Positions 10,393 to 18,153 of a DNA stretch of 18,982 nucleotides are shown one piece after another (the first letter of the stretch is position 1; each line of letters starts with the position of its first letter). The notes beneath the pieces are model-generated. The model had not been told where the DNA came from and searched no databases. It worked only from the letters and a program-made list of their open reading frames with translations. A program made the translations under genes and the position numbers. Origin of the DNA: Planctomycetaceae bacterium (GTDB lineage Bacteria > Planctomycetota > Planctomycetia > Pirellulales > Pirellulaceae); assembly GCA_018658605.1 (NCBI GenBank), contig JABHUV010000121.1:1-18982 (forward strand), written 5' to 3'.

Positions 10393-10436
10393 CCACATCT
10401 CTTGTTCTAGTTCGTTTTTATTGGTCTCTATAACTC

Positions 10437-12536
10437 ATGGCACGTCAAATAGACAAGCTTCGCAATATTGGCATCATCGCGCATATCGATGCCGGAAAAA
10501 CTACCGTCACCGAACGAATGTTGTTTTATAGCGGTGCCAAACATCGTGTGGGTATGGTTGATAAGGGAACGACGGTGACAGATGACGATCCGGAAGAACA
10601 GGAGCGGGGAATCACCATTTACTCGGCCTGTGTCACCTTCAACTGGAAAGATATCCATATTAATCTACTCGACACTCCTGGGCACGTTGATTTTACGGCT
10701 GAGGTGGAGCGATGTTTGAGAGTATTGGATGGAGCAGTGGTTGTCTTCAGTGCTCGTGAAGGTGTCGAAGCCCAGAGTGAAACAGTATGGCGACAGGCAA
10801 ACCATTACGAAGTTCCGCGTATTGTCTTTATTAACAAGATGGATCGTGAGGGAGCCGATTTTAACGCCGTCTTTGGGGAACTTAGTAATCGCCTAGGAGC
10901 CAATCCTGTTGCAATTCAAATTCCAGCCGGCGCAGGACCGGCACATACGAGCCTGCCGTTTTATGGCGTCATTGATCTCGTGCGGATGCGGATGCTGAGC
11001 TTTGATGATCAAAAAGACGGATTAGATATCCAAGAAACCGAGATCCCCGAAGAGCTCGTCGACACTGCTCAAGCATGGCGATTGACGATGCTCGAACAAT
11101 TGGCTGAATACAGCGACGCACTCACCGACTTGTTGCTCATGGAAGAAGATATCCCTGAATCCACTATTCATGATGTATTACGCCAGGGAACGATAGAACA
11201 GTCTTTTCAACCGGTGATGTGTGGATCGGCGCTGCATGGTATCGGAGTGCAACCAATTTTAGACGCCGTTCAAGCCTATTTACCGAGCCCGCTTGAACGA
11301 CCTCCCGTTACGGGAACGCTTGTTTCCACCGGACGCAAACAAGAAGAACAAGTCGTGACCCGCGAGCCGGCCGTCGACGAGCCCTTTTGTGGCTTAGTCT
11401 TTAAAGTGGTTCCAGCCAAAACTGGTGATATCTCATGGGCAAGAATTTATTCCGGGCAAATCACGGCGAATTCGCGAATCTACAACCCCGGAAAAGACAA
11501 AAAGGATAACGTTGCTCAACTGTGGCAAATCTATGCCACTCACAAAGACCCACAGGGAAAAATCGACCAGGTCCAAACAGGTGACATTGTCGGTATTGTC
11601 GGACTGCGGCAGACCGTCACCGGAGATACAATATGCGATGCAAATAATCCGATTTTACTGGAGTCCATTGAGTTTCCAGAAACGGTTATTTCGATGGCAA
11701 TTGAGCCTGAAAACACAACGGAACGAGACAAACTCGAAGATACACTCGAAATGCTAATGCGACAGGACCCTACGCTCGAAGTTTTCAACGGTGAAACTGG
11801 GCAAACATTGTTGCGAGGAATGGGCGAATTACATTTAGAAGTAGTAAAAAATCGCTTATTGCGAGAGTTCAAGTTAAACGTCCGTTTTCACAAACCGCAG
11901 GTTAGTTACCGCGAAACGATTGCCAAAAAAGTGGAAGTCACTGGCGAATGCAATCGCTTGATAAATGGTGTGCAAAAATATGCACGAATAATGATCCGCA
12001 TGGAGCCCAATGAAGATGTAACCCACGGGTTGGCTGTGTCCAATCAACTCGCTCCCGATTCACTACCACCGGATTGCCTAGAAGCAACATTTGACGAATT
12101 ACGGAATTGCGGATCTGGTGGAGGCGTCATTGCTGGATTCCCATTGATGCGCTTAAAAGTCACGGTACTTGACGCAGAAATTGCTGAAGAGGGATCCGAT
12201 GACGTTGCTTTTCGTATTGCTACAGCAGATGCTTTTAACCGTTGCTTACAAGATGGTAAACCTGTACTGCTTGAACCTATTATGCGTTTATCGATTACTA
12301 CACCAGCAGACTATTTAGGAGATTTTGTTGGCGACCTGCAACAGCGGCGTGCCATGATTGTTTCTACCGAGGCTTATGGTGATCGAACGGAAATCGAAGC
12401 CCATGCACCTCTGAAGGAACTATTTGGTTATTCAAGTGCGATGCGAAGCCTCAGTCAGGGTCGCGCCGGATGTAGCATTGCACCATTTAGTTACATGCCT
12501 GCTCCGGAAGAAGATTTGAGTGAATTTGGGTTCTAA
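10437..12536 (+). CDS. fusA: Elongation factor G, spdEFG2 / mitochondrial EF-G2-like
   Basis: This encodes a 699-residue ribosomal GTPase with complete G motifs: AHIDAGKT (15-22), RGITI (57-61), DTPGH (79-83), NKMD (133-136) and GSAL before GVQP. Domains II-V follow in the usual order. It sits where fusA normally lies in the str operon, but the sequence resembles mitochondrial EF-G2 more than E. coli EF-G (for example VTD...QERGITI.SA.VTF.W, VERCLRVLDGAV.VF, CGSAL..GVQP.LDAV..YLPSP). In domain IV the glycine-rich SGGRGQYG segment is replaced near residues 507-515. The tip loop reads AEIAEEGSDDVAF (580-592), with Ala583 where E. coli has His583. Such EF-Gs (spdEFG2, mtEFG2) act in ribosome recycling with RRF rather than translocation. 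That role here is inference. The start has no recognisable Shine-Dalgarno sequence, and a terminator lies upstream. Confidence 0.9.
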   Translation: MARQIDKLRNIGIIAHIDAGKTTVTERMLFYSGAKHRVGMVDKGTTVTDDDPEEQERGITIYSACVTFNWKDIHINLLDTPGHVDFTAEVERCLRVLDGAVVVFSAREGVEAQSETVWRQANHYEVPRIVFINKMDREGADFNAVFGELSNRLGANPVAIQIPAGAGPAHTSLPFYGVIDLVRMRMLSFDDQKDGLDIQETEIPEELVDTAQAWRLTMLEQLAEYSDALTDLLLMEEDIPESTIHDVLRQGTIEQSFQPVMCGSALHGIGVQPILDAVQAYLPSPLERPPVTGTLVSTGRKQEEQVVTREPAVDEPFCGLVFKVVPAKTGDISWARIYSGQITANSRIYNPGKDKKDNVAQLWQIYATHKDPQGKIDQVQTGDIVGIVGLRQTVTGDTICDANNPILLESIEFPETVISMAIEPENTTERDKLEDTLEMLMRQDPTLEVFNGETGQTLLRGMGELHLEVVKNRLLREFKLNVRFHKPQVSYRETIAKKVEVTGECNRLINGVQKYARIMIRMEPNEDVTHGLAVSNQLAPDSLPPDCLEATFDELRNCGSGGGVIAGFPLMRLKVTVLDAEIAEEGSDDVAFRIATADAFNRCLQDGKPVLLEPIMRLSITTPADYLGDFVGDLQQRRAMIVSTEAYGDRTEIEAHAPLKELFGYSSAMRSLSQGRAGCSIAPFSYMPAPEEDLSEFGF

Positions 12537-12862
12537 ATGAAAATCTTGTTAGAGATCGTAAACAATGTACAGTTTAGGCGTTTTGTAGCTATAAATATTT
12601 AGTTTTTTTTAGAACTCTCGCTGTTGACGATCCTAGAAAACAGGCGTAATATCGAATGTTTGACACAACAGTTTATTGAGAGGCGTTGGTGAGCCTAAAT
12701 TGACAGTCTATTCCAAATGGAAATGGGACTGCATCAGTGACTTGCTCTCGCTTGTTTTAAGGTGTTGCACGTAAGGAAGTGTTGAGTCTCGTTTTATAAC
12801 AGGGCCAATATTTAACAATTGAAGTTCGGGATTCGAACAAATAACTAGGAGTTTCATCCGCA
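12537..12862 (+). other. EF-G to rpsJ spacer: promoter region, no tuf gene
   Basis: This 326-base stretch has no ORF of note. It contains an AT palindrome near a run of eight T (12603-12610), too weak to call a terminator, then a good promoter at 12624-12652. Two further TTGACA hexamers (12660-12665 and 12700-12705) have no convincing -10. A small hairpin GTTCG/CGAAC (12824-12838) lies just before the rpsJ ribosome site. In many bacteria tuf occupies this place; here it is absent. Confidence 0.6.
12624..12652 (+). promoter_or_regulatory. Sigma70-type promoter for the S10 ribosomal protein cluster
   Basis: TTGACG (12624-12629, five of six consensus) and TAATAT (12647-12652, four of six) are separated by exactly 17 bases. 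It is the best promoter match in the window and faces rpsJ, about 205 bases from its start. That leaves a leader of roughly 200 bases, comparable in scale to the E. coli S10 leader that L4 regulates; a similar control here is not shown by the sequence. Confidence 0.55.
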
Positions 12863-13186
12863 GTGGCTAAGCAAACTGAAGTATTACGCATTCGAATGGA
12901 AGCCTATGATCATGCAATATTGGATCAGAGCGCTCAAGAGATTGTAGGTACAGCAAAGCGAACCCACTCGGAAGTCCACGGACCCATCCCATTGCCAACT
13001 CGAATCGAACGCTACACGGTCATTCGAGGACCTCACGTCAACAAGAAATCACGTCAGCAGTTTGAAATTCGCACACACAAGCGAATCATCGATATTGTTG
13101 AAGCAACATCCAAAACGATTGATGCTTTGAACAAGTTGAATTTACCAGCTGGTGTTGATATCAAAATCAAATCTTCAGCTCAATAA
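12863..13186 (+). CDS. rpsJ: 30S ribosomal protein S10
   Basis: This encodes 107 residues, matching the S10 family ([26 protein letters not shown], then GPIPLPT, then [12 protein letters not shown]). S10 is a 30S head protein and also the NusE partner of NusB in antitermination. The start is GTG at 12863, with TAGGAG at 12846-12851, an 11-base spacing, slightly long. It is the first gene of the S10 cluster, downstream of the promoter at 12624-12652. A 204-base gap, larger than the others in this cluster, separates it from rplC. Confidence 0.98.
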   Translation: MAKQTEVLRIRMEAYDHAILDQSAQEIVGTAKRTHSEVHGPIPLPTRIERYTVIRGPHVNKKSRQQFEIRTHKRIIDIVEATSKTIDALNKLNLPAGVDIKIKSSAQ

Positions 13187-13318
13187 AATGTAGTTTTGAT
13201 GCTGGTCGATTTTTCGCCTTCATCAGCAATGTGTTAAGTAAATTTTTGGATGTCGCTTGTAGGCACATCTTAAAACAAAATAATCGAGACAATAAATTAT
13301 ATGGACGGAAGCCTTTCT

Positions 13319-13352
13319 AGGTAACTTGTTATCCTCACTAAATCAGTGGGAT
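13319..13352 (+). promoter_or_regulatory. Two overlapping, mutually exclusive hairpins in the rplC leader
   Basis: AGGTAA (13319-13324) can pair with TTATCCT (13329-13335), with one bulged base. ATCCTCACT (13331-13339) can instead pair with AGTGGGAT (13345-13352), again with one bulged T, around a five-base loop. The two stems share ATCCT (13331-13335), so only one can form at a time. The pair lies 40-70 bases before rplC in the rpsJ-rplC gap. No U-run follows. Function is unknown. Confidence 0.3.
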
Positions 13353-13390
13353 CCAGCAGTCCTAGAGGTAGACACCATGAGGACAAAACG

Positions 13391-14107
13391 ATGACTAAAG
13401 GAATACTCGGCCGTAAGGTTGGTATGACACAGATATACGACGAGAGCGGGATTGCAATCCCTGTAACGGTAATTGAAGCCGGGCCCTGTCATGTACTGCA
13501 GATTCGAACAGAACAATGCGATGGCTATGAAGCCATTCAATTGGGATATGAAGATAAAAAGCGTCCTCAAGGTGAACGTCGAAATCAAAGCCAAGCCCGT
13601 CGCAGTGAGCGCGGTCATGTAAGTAACAAATTGGCTAGTAAGCGTTCCCAGCGTCAAGCTGATGCTGGGATCGAAGCAACGGTCAAAGCTGAATGTGAAC
13701 CCAAAAAATTCGTTCGCGAACTTCGTGGATCGGCTGATGGTTATGAAGTTGGCCAAGAAGTCACCGTGGCAGACCTAGCGGAAGTAACATCGGTTGACGT
13801 ATCTGGCCTCAGTAAGGGCCGTGGTTTCGCTGGCGTAATGAAACGACATAATTTCTCCGGGCAACGTGCTACGCATGGTGTGACAAAATGTCACCGCCAT
13901 GCTGGTGGTACTGGGATGAGTGCTGCTCCAAGTCGCGTTTTCAAAGGAAAGCGAATGGCGGGGCAATTTGGTAGTACTCAAATCACCTCACGAAACCTAG
14001 ATTTGGTTCGCGTTGATGAAGACAATAATCTGTTATTAGTACGTGGTTCTGTACCGGGTCCTAATGGTGGGTACGTTGTTGTCAGTGGAACTAATCACGT
14101 TGGTTAG
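13391..14107 (+). CDS. rplC: 50S ribosomal protein L3
   Basis: This encodes 238 residues of L3, an early-assembly 50S protein whose loop reaches the peptidyl transferase centre. The ATG at 13391 starts MTKGILGRKVGMTQIY and has GAGGA at 13379-13383, seven bases upstream. An in-frame ATG at 13346 would add 15 non-homologous residues and is rejected. Conserved parts are VDVSGLSKGRGFAGVMKRHNF, then THGVTKCHRHAGGTGMSAAPSR and VFKGKRMAGQFG. It is about 29 residues longer than E. coli L3 (209); the difference lies mainly at residues 57-100, a basic, low-complexity insert rich in Arg, Ser, Gln and Ala. Such an insert probably lies on the ribosome surface or contacts rRNA. Confidence 0.98.
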   Translation: MTKGILGRKVGMTQIYDESGIAIPVTVIEAGPCHVLQIRTEQCDGYEAIQLGYEDKKRPQGERRNQSQARRSERGHVSNKLASKRSQRQADAGIEATVKAECEPKKFVRELRGSADGYEVGQEVTVADLAEVTSVDVSGLSKGRGFAGVMKRHNFSGQRATHGVTKCHRHAGGTGMSAAPSRVFKGKRMAGQFGSTQITSRNLDLVRVDEDNNLLLVRGSVPGPNGGYVVVSGTNHVG

Positions 14108-14208
14108 TTTAATCGTAATTGGCAACAGGTGATGTTCAACAACACACAAAACGAACAAGACAATAAAAGACAACAACAATTAACAGTAAGCCTGCAAAGG
14201 GCATGAAA

Positions 14209-14841
14209 ATGGCAACGTTAGACGTATATAACACATCGGGTGATGTAACAGGCAGTGTCGATATCGATACAGACCAACTCGCTCCGAAAATTAACAAACA
14301 ACTGCTGCATGATGTTGTTCTGATGTATCAGGCCAATGGTCGTCAGGGTAGTGCCGCGACCAAATCGCGGGCAGAAGTTGCCGGCTCGCGTCGAAAGATG
14401 TACCGCCAAAAAGGTACTGGTAACGCTCGAGCGGGTCATCGCACTAGTGGTGTCCGTCGTGGTGGTGGTCATATCTTTGCTAAGAAACAACGTAACTTTT
14501 ATTACCGCTTACCGGCAAAAGCTGTCCGCTCCGCAACACGCATGGCGATCGCCTCAAAAATTCAAGATGGTGAAATCCTAATCCTCGATGGATTGGCAAT
14601 GGACGAACCCAAAACTCGGACAATGGCTGAGTTGCTTGGCAAGCTCGATTTAAGCGGTAAAAGTGCTCTGATCACAACCAAGCAACATGACGCTAACATT
14701 TACAAAAGCGCTCGGAATATCAACCGGGTGGACGTCTCACCATTTTCAGACCTAAACGCATTTAACGTGCTGAAGGTCGACAAACTAGTTTTGACTACGG
14801 GAGCTGTTGAAGAATTGAATGCTTCAATCAGCGCTTCCTAA
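14209..14841 (+). CDS. rplD: 50S ribosomal protein L4
   Basis: This encodes 210 residues of L4, whose long loop lines the peptide exit tunnel. The loop region is clear: KMYRQKGTGNARAGHRTSGVRRGGGHIFAKKQRNFYYRLPAKAVR in pieces across residues 60-107. Two ATGs compete, at 14203 and 14209. The AAGGG at 14197-14201 lies one base from the first and seven from the second, so 14209 (MATLDVYNTSG) is chosen. In gamma-proteobacteria L4 represses its own operon through the S10 leader; nothing here confirms that. Confidence 0.97.
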   Translation: MATLDVYNTSGDVTGSVDIDTDQLAPKINKQLLHDVVLMYQANGRQGSAATKSRAEVAGSRRKMYRQKGTGNARAGHRTSGVRRGGGHIFAKKQRNFYYRLPAKAVRSATRMAIASKIQDGEILILDGLAMDEPKTRTMAELLGKLDLSGKSALITTKQHDANIYKSARNINRVDVSPFSDLNAFNVLKVDKLVLTTGAVEELNASISAS

Positions 14842-14865
14842 GTAACATAGATAACAGGCTCAGAA

Positions 14866-15198
14866 ATGGCTCACGCAAATATTAATAACCGACAACCGAA
14901 ATCAAGGCTAGAACTGGAACCCCACCAGATCATTTTACGTCCACTTGTGACGGAAAAGGGGATTCATCGCAGTACTCGACACAATCAATATGCGTTTCAA
15001 GTTAATTCATTGGCCGACAAAATTTCTGTGCGGGAAGCAATTGAAAAATTGTACCCCAATGTCAAAGTGACCAAAGTTGCAACTCAAAATCGCAAAGGTA
15101 AAAATCGTCGTTACCGCCATCGGTTAGGTCAAACAAAAAGTTGGAAGAAGGCAATTGTAACGCTAGATCCTGAACATGGTGAAATCGAATTCTTTTAG
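14866..15198 (+). CDS. rplW: 50S ribosomal protein L23
   Basis: This encodes 110 residues. The L23 core starts at IILRPLVTEKGIH (about residue 22) and ends with KKAIVTLDPEHGEIEFF. L23 lies at the tunnel exit and docks trigger factor and SRP. The N-terminal 18-20 residues (MAHANINNRQPKSRLELEPH) are an extension relative to E. coli L23 (100 residues). The start is supported by CAGG at 14855-14858, seven bases upstream; it follows rplD after 24 bases. RTQNRKGK-type RNA-binding residues are present as TQNRKGKNRRYRHR. Confidence 0.97.
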   Translation: MAHANINNRQPKSRLELEPHQIILRPLVTEKGIHRSTRHNQYAFQVNSLADKISVREAIEKLYPNVKVTKVATQNRKGKNRRYRHRLGQTKSWKKAIVTLDPEHGEIEFF

Positions 15199-15241
15199 TG
15201 TGGAAATGCAAGTCGTATAGGTATTACAGATATTAAAGGCC

Positions 15242-15263
15242 ACTTGGTGTTTGTCACCTAAGT
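15242..15263 (+). repeat. Hairpin in the rplW-rplB gap
   Basis: ACTTGGTG (15242-15249) pairs with CACC plus AAGT (15255-15258 and 15260-15263), with one bulged T and loop TTTGT. The stem is eight pairs. It ends 28 bases before rplB. No U-run follows, so it is not a terminator; it may affect RNA processing or rplB translation. Confidence 0.3.
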
Positions 15264-15291
15264 ATGTGAATTAAGAATAGAGCAGTAAAAA

Positions 15292-16149
15292 ATGGGTATT
15301 CGAAAATACAAACCAACAACTCCTGGTCGCCGTGGTGCGTCAGTCAGCGATTTTGCTGAATTGACACCAGGTTACAAGCCAGAGAAATCCTTGTTGCGTC
15401 CAATCACTAAGAATGGTGGTCGTAATAACCAAGGTAAAATTACGGTTCGTCATCGCGGTGGTGGACACAAGCGACGATATCGCTTAATCGATTTTTATCG
15501 CCAAAAAGATGGGATTTCGGCTCGTGTAGATTCTATCCAATACGATCCAAATCGTAGTGCTCGCATCGCACTTCTAAATTACTCCGACGGTGAAAAGCGT
15601 TATATCATCGCACCAGACGGACTGACTGCTGGGATGGATGTTATCAGTGGTGAAAAGACACCGCCAGAAGTTGGTAATTGTATGCCGCTCAAGAACATTC
15701 CTTTAAGCACCGTTGTTCACAATGTCGAATTATATCCAGGTCGCGGTGCGGTGATGTGCCGTAGTGCTGGAACAAGTGCTGTTTTGATGGCCCGTGAAGG
15801 TACTTGGGCTCAATTGTCACTTCCAAGTGGCGAAATACGCCGTGTTCCTATTTTATGTCGAGCAACACTTGGGAAAGTCAGTAATGGCGATCACAGTGCA
15901 GTGGTGTTGGGCAAAGCTGGTCGTAAGCGTTGGATGGGTCGACGCCCACATGTTCGTGGTACCGCGATGAATCCTGTAGACCACCCGCATGGTGGTGGTG
16001 AAGGTCGTACCAAGGGTGGACGTCACCCGGTAAGTCCAACGGGCGTTCCTGCCAAGGGTGGTGGCACTCGTAAACGACGCAAACCGTCAAATCAAGCAAT
16101 TGTCCGTCGTCGTCGTTCACGTCGATACGGTCAGTTGAAACTGAAATAA
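15292..16149 (+). CDS. rplB: 50S ribosomal protein L2
   Basis: This encodes 285 residues of L2, one of the most conserved 50S proteins, needed for subunit joining and peptidyl transferase assembly. The N-terminal RNA-binding part contains [19 protein letters not shown]. The functional [20 protein letters not shown] region is intact, with Asp230, His231 and His233. The C-terminus is strongly basic ([19 protein letters not shown]). Length is normal for the family (E. coli 273). The ribosome site is weak. It is followed by rpsS after 57 bases. Confidence 0.99.
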   Translation: MGIRKYKPTTPGRRGASVSDFAELTPGYKPEKSLLRPITKNGGRNNQGKITVRHRGGGHKRRYRLIDFYRQKDGISARVDSIQYDPNRSARIALLNYSDGEKRYIIAPDGLTAGMDVISGEKTPPEVGNCMPLKNIPLSTVVHNVELYPGRGAVMCRSAGTSAVLMAREGTWAQLSLPSGEIRRVPILCRATLGKVSNGDHSAVVLGKAGRKRWMGRRPHVRGTAMNPVDHPHGGGEGRTKGGRHPVSPTGVPAKGGGTRKRRKPSNQAIVRRRRSRRYGQLKLK

Positions 16150-16206
16150 AAGTAAGTTAACTATTAATCCAAAACACTTTCGTCAAGTAAATACTTAAGG
16201 TCAACT

Positions 16207-16464
16207 ATGAGCCGGTCACTGAAAAAAGGTCCCTTTGTCGATTTGAAACTCTACCAAAAGGTGAGCAAGCAAATCGAAATTGGAACCAAACAGCCTATCA
16301 AAACATGGGCTCGAGCTTGCACCATTGTGCCTGAATTTGTCGGTTTTACTTTTATGGTTCATAACGGGCGCCAGCACCTCCAAGTGGTGGTTACCGAAGA
16401 CATGGTGGGTCATAAGTTAGGCGAGTTCGCTCCAACGCGAACATTCCGTGGTCATAACCGATAA
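16207..16464 (+). CDS. rpsS: 30S ribosomal protein S19
   Basis: This encodes 85 residues, a near-perfect family match: [12 protein letters not shown] at the start, then [20 protein letters not shown] and [23 protein letters not shown]19 sits in the 30S head with S13 and contacts the A-site region. AAGG at 16197-16200 lies six bases before the ATG. One small departure is [10 protein letters not shown], where HVPVYVTEDM is more usual. Confidence 0.99.
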   Translation: MSRSLKKGPFVDLKLYQKVSKQIEIGTKQPIKTWARACTIVPEFVGFTFMVHNGRQHLQVVVTEDMVGHKLGEFAPTRTFRGHNR

Positions 16465-16519
16465 TACGACGTAAGCAATAAAGTAACAACGTAAATAATA
16501 GAGTAAAGGTCCCCTGCCC

Positions 16520-16882
16520 ATGGCTGGTAACCAATTCAAAGCAATTCATCGATACGCACGTATTAGTGCCCGTAAGGTTCGTCTATTGGCGAATCTTGTG
16601 CGAGGCAAAACTGTCGTCGAAGCATTAAGCATTCTTGAATATCAACCTCAGCGCGGCGCGGTGATGTTGAAAAAGGTAATCGAAAGTGCACTGGGCAACG
16701 CCATGGATCCAGATCAATCGCCTGACTCCCAGATGGTTCGTCCGGAAGATTTAGTGATTACTGATGTACGAGTCGATGGCGGACCAATGCTCAAGCGAAT
16801 GCGACCTCGCTCGCGAGGAATGGCTCATGTCATTCTTAAACGAACAGCGCATATTCAAGTCACTTTAGGTAGTGATGACTAA
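16520..16882 (+). CDS. rplV: 50S ribosomal protein L22
   Basis: This encodes 120 residues of L22, which with L4 forms the exit-tunnel constriction and influences macrolide response. The core (YARISARKVRLLANLVRGKTV, then LKKVIESALGNA, then GPMLKRMRPRSRGMAHVILKRTAHIQV) is intact, including the tunnel hairpin. A short extra segment (about residues 60-75, DPDQSPDSQMVRPED) makes it slightly longer than E. coli L22 (110). AAAGG at 16505-16509 lies ten bases before the ATG. rpsC starts 112 bases further on. Confidence 0.98.
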   Translation: MAGNQFKAIHRYARISARKVRLLANLVRGKTVVEALSILEYQPQRGAVMLKKVIESALGNAMDPDQSPDSQMVRPEDLVITDVRVDGGPMLKRMRPRSRGMAHVILKRTAHIQVTLGSDD

Positions 16883-16994
16883 GTAATATCGAATGGTGAT
16901 TCGGTGAGTGATACCGACACTATCGCCTAACATTTTAATAACCAAACACCATAACAACACAAAGTTTTACAACCTCAACAAGAGCAAAAGTAAC

Positions 16995-17708
16995 ATGGGT
17001 CAAAAAGTAAATCCTATCGGCTTCCGTACTGGTATCGTCCGTGACTGGAAGAGTCGTTGGTACGCCTCGAAAAAGGACTTTGCAGGTCTCTTGATCGAAG
17101 ACAAAAAGATTCGCGACTTTATTAAAAACCATCCAAAGAAGACACAATATCGTAATGCCGGAATCGACAGTATTGAAATTGAACGTACGCGAGACGAAGT
17201 AAAAGTGATATTGCATGTTGCTCGACCCGGTTTGATTATCGGAAAGAAGGGTCAAGAGATTGAATTGTTGCAGGATGAGTTGCAGAACTTGGTCGGTCGG
17301 CGAATTAACTTAAAAATCGAAGAGATTTCCAAACCAGAAATTATGGCCCAGTTAGTAGCGGAAGATATTGCTCAACAGCTGAGCCGACGATCCAGCTTCC
17401 GTAGAACGATGAAACGATCTATGGAGCAGACCATGGACGCTGGTGCCAAGGGCATCAAAATCCAAATGGCAGGGCGACTGGGTGGAGCTGAGATGGCTCG
17501 AAGAGAAAAACAAATAACAGGATCAATTCCATTAAGTACGATCAATGCCAAAATCGATTACGGTTTTGCTGAAGCCTGGACGGCACAAGGGCATATTGGC
17601 GTGCAAGTCTGGATTAACCAAGGTACCTATTTGGGAGAATCATCCGATGGCAATGATGCCGAGACGGATCAAGCACCGAAAAGTGCAAAGAGGTCGCATA
17701 AAAGGTAA
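16995..17708 (+). CDS. rpsC: 30S ribosomal protein S3
   Basis: This encodes 237 residues of S3, a 30S head protein at the mRNA entry site. The start is ATG 16995 ([13 protein letters not shown], the family's invariant beginning). An in-frame ATG at 16908 would add 29 unrelated residues and is rejected. The KH domain shows the GKKG loop at 83-86 within [12 protein letters not shown]. The C-terminal domain includes [19 protein letters not shown]. The last 25 or so residues ([23 protein letters not shown]) are a non-conserved tail whose DNA also encodes the start of rplP in another frame. Confidence 0.98.
   Translation: MGQKVNPIGFRTGIVRDWKSRWYASKKDFAGLLIEDKKIRDFIKNHPKKTQYRNAGIDSIEIERTRDEVKVILHVARPGLIIGKKGQEIELLQDELQNLVGRRINLKIEEISKPEIMAQLVAEDIAQQLSRRSSFRRTMKRSMEQTMDAGAKGIKIQMAGRLGGAEMARREKQITGSIPLSTINAKIDYGFAEAWTAQGHIGVQVWINQGTYLGESSDGNDAETDQAPKSAKRSHKR
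17633..17637 (+). promoter_or_regulatory. Ribosome binding site deciding the rplP start, inside rpsC
   Basis: GGGAG at 17633-17637 lies nine bases before the ATG at 17647. Two more in-frame ATGs follow at 17653 and 17656, with spacings of 15 and 18 bases, which are less suitable. The site is within rpsC coding sequence. Confidence 0.6.
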
Positions 17709-18066
17709 TGCTACTCGTGGGAACAAAGTCGTCTTTGGCGAATTTGGACTGCAAGCATTACAAGCGGGCTGGATCAAAGCACAAACTATTGAAGCCGGAC
17801 GTATTGCTGCACAGCAATACATTCGTGGCGGTACAGGCAAACTATACGTTCGCATGTTCCCACACCGGTCAATTACATCTACGCCCTTAGAAACTCGAAT
17901 GGGTAAAGGGAAGGGTGAACCATCAGCATGGGTCGCAACAGTTCGACCGGGGACGATTTTATACGAACTCGGTGGAGTGAGTGAGCAACAGGCTCGTGTC
18001 TGTTTTGCTCGGCTTGCTCACAAAATGCCGATCAAAGTACGGTTGGTTCGACGACGACCTGTTTAA
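17647..18066 (+). CDS. rplP: 50S ribosomal protein L16
   Basis: This encodes 139 residues starting [21 protein letters not shown]16 binds 23S rRNA near the A-site tRNA and completes 50S maturation. Conserved blocks are [17 protein letters not shown], then [16 protein letters not shown] and [12 protein letters not shown]. The gene starts inside rpsC and overlaps it by 62 bases in a different frame, about 20 codons. Those codons encode conserved L16 residues, so the overlap is constrained on the L16 side, and the S3 tail is the likely passenger. The overlap suggests translational coupling to rpsC. Confidence 0.97.
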   Translation: MAMMPRRIKHRKVQRGRIKGNATRGNKVVFGEFGLQALQAGWIKAQTIEAGRIAAQQYIRGGTGKLYVRMFPHRSITSTPLETRMGKGKGEPSAWVATVRPGTILYELGGVSEQQARVCFARLAHKMPIKVRLVRRRPV

Positions 18067-18153
18067 CACACAATCCAGATAAATTTATAAATGAACAACA
18101 TGCCGCCTGTGTTGTAATTATTGAAAACACAAAGTGGTTTTGGGAAAATCATT

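Noticed and set aside
12590..12610. AT palindrome followed by eight T after the EF-G gene, as a terminator
   Set aside because: The possible stem is A/T only, short and imperfect, far weaker than the terminator after rpsG.
12824..12838. GTTCGGGATTCGAAC, whose reverse complement looks like a tRNA T-arm
   Set aside because: No acceptor, D-arm or anticodon stem is present around it on either strand; it is a lone 5-bp hairpin before rpsJ.
13377..13394. A five-codon ORF (ATG to TGA) whose stop overlaps the rplC start
   Set aside because: It is too short to judge, and its ATG lies in the rplC ribosome site; translational coupling is possible but unsupported.
13343..13756. A 137-codon minus-strand ORF opposite rplC
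   Set aside because: It is antisense to clear L3 sequence and shows no recognisable family or ribosome site.
16908..16994. Upstream ATG giving S3 a 29-residue N-terminal extension
   Set aside because: The family's invariant MGQKVNP start is at 16995, and the extra residues (Asn/Lys-rich) look like translated spacer.
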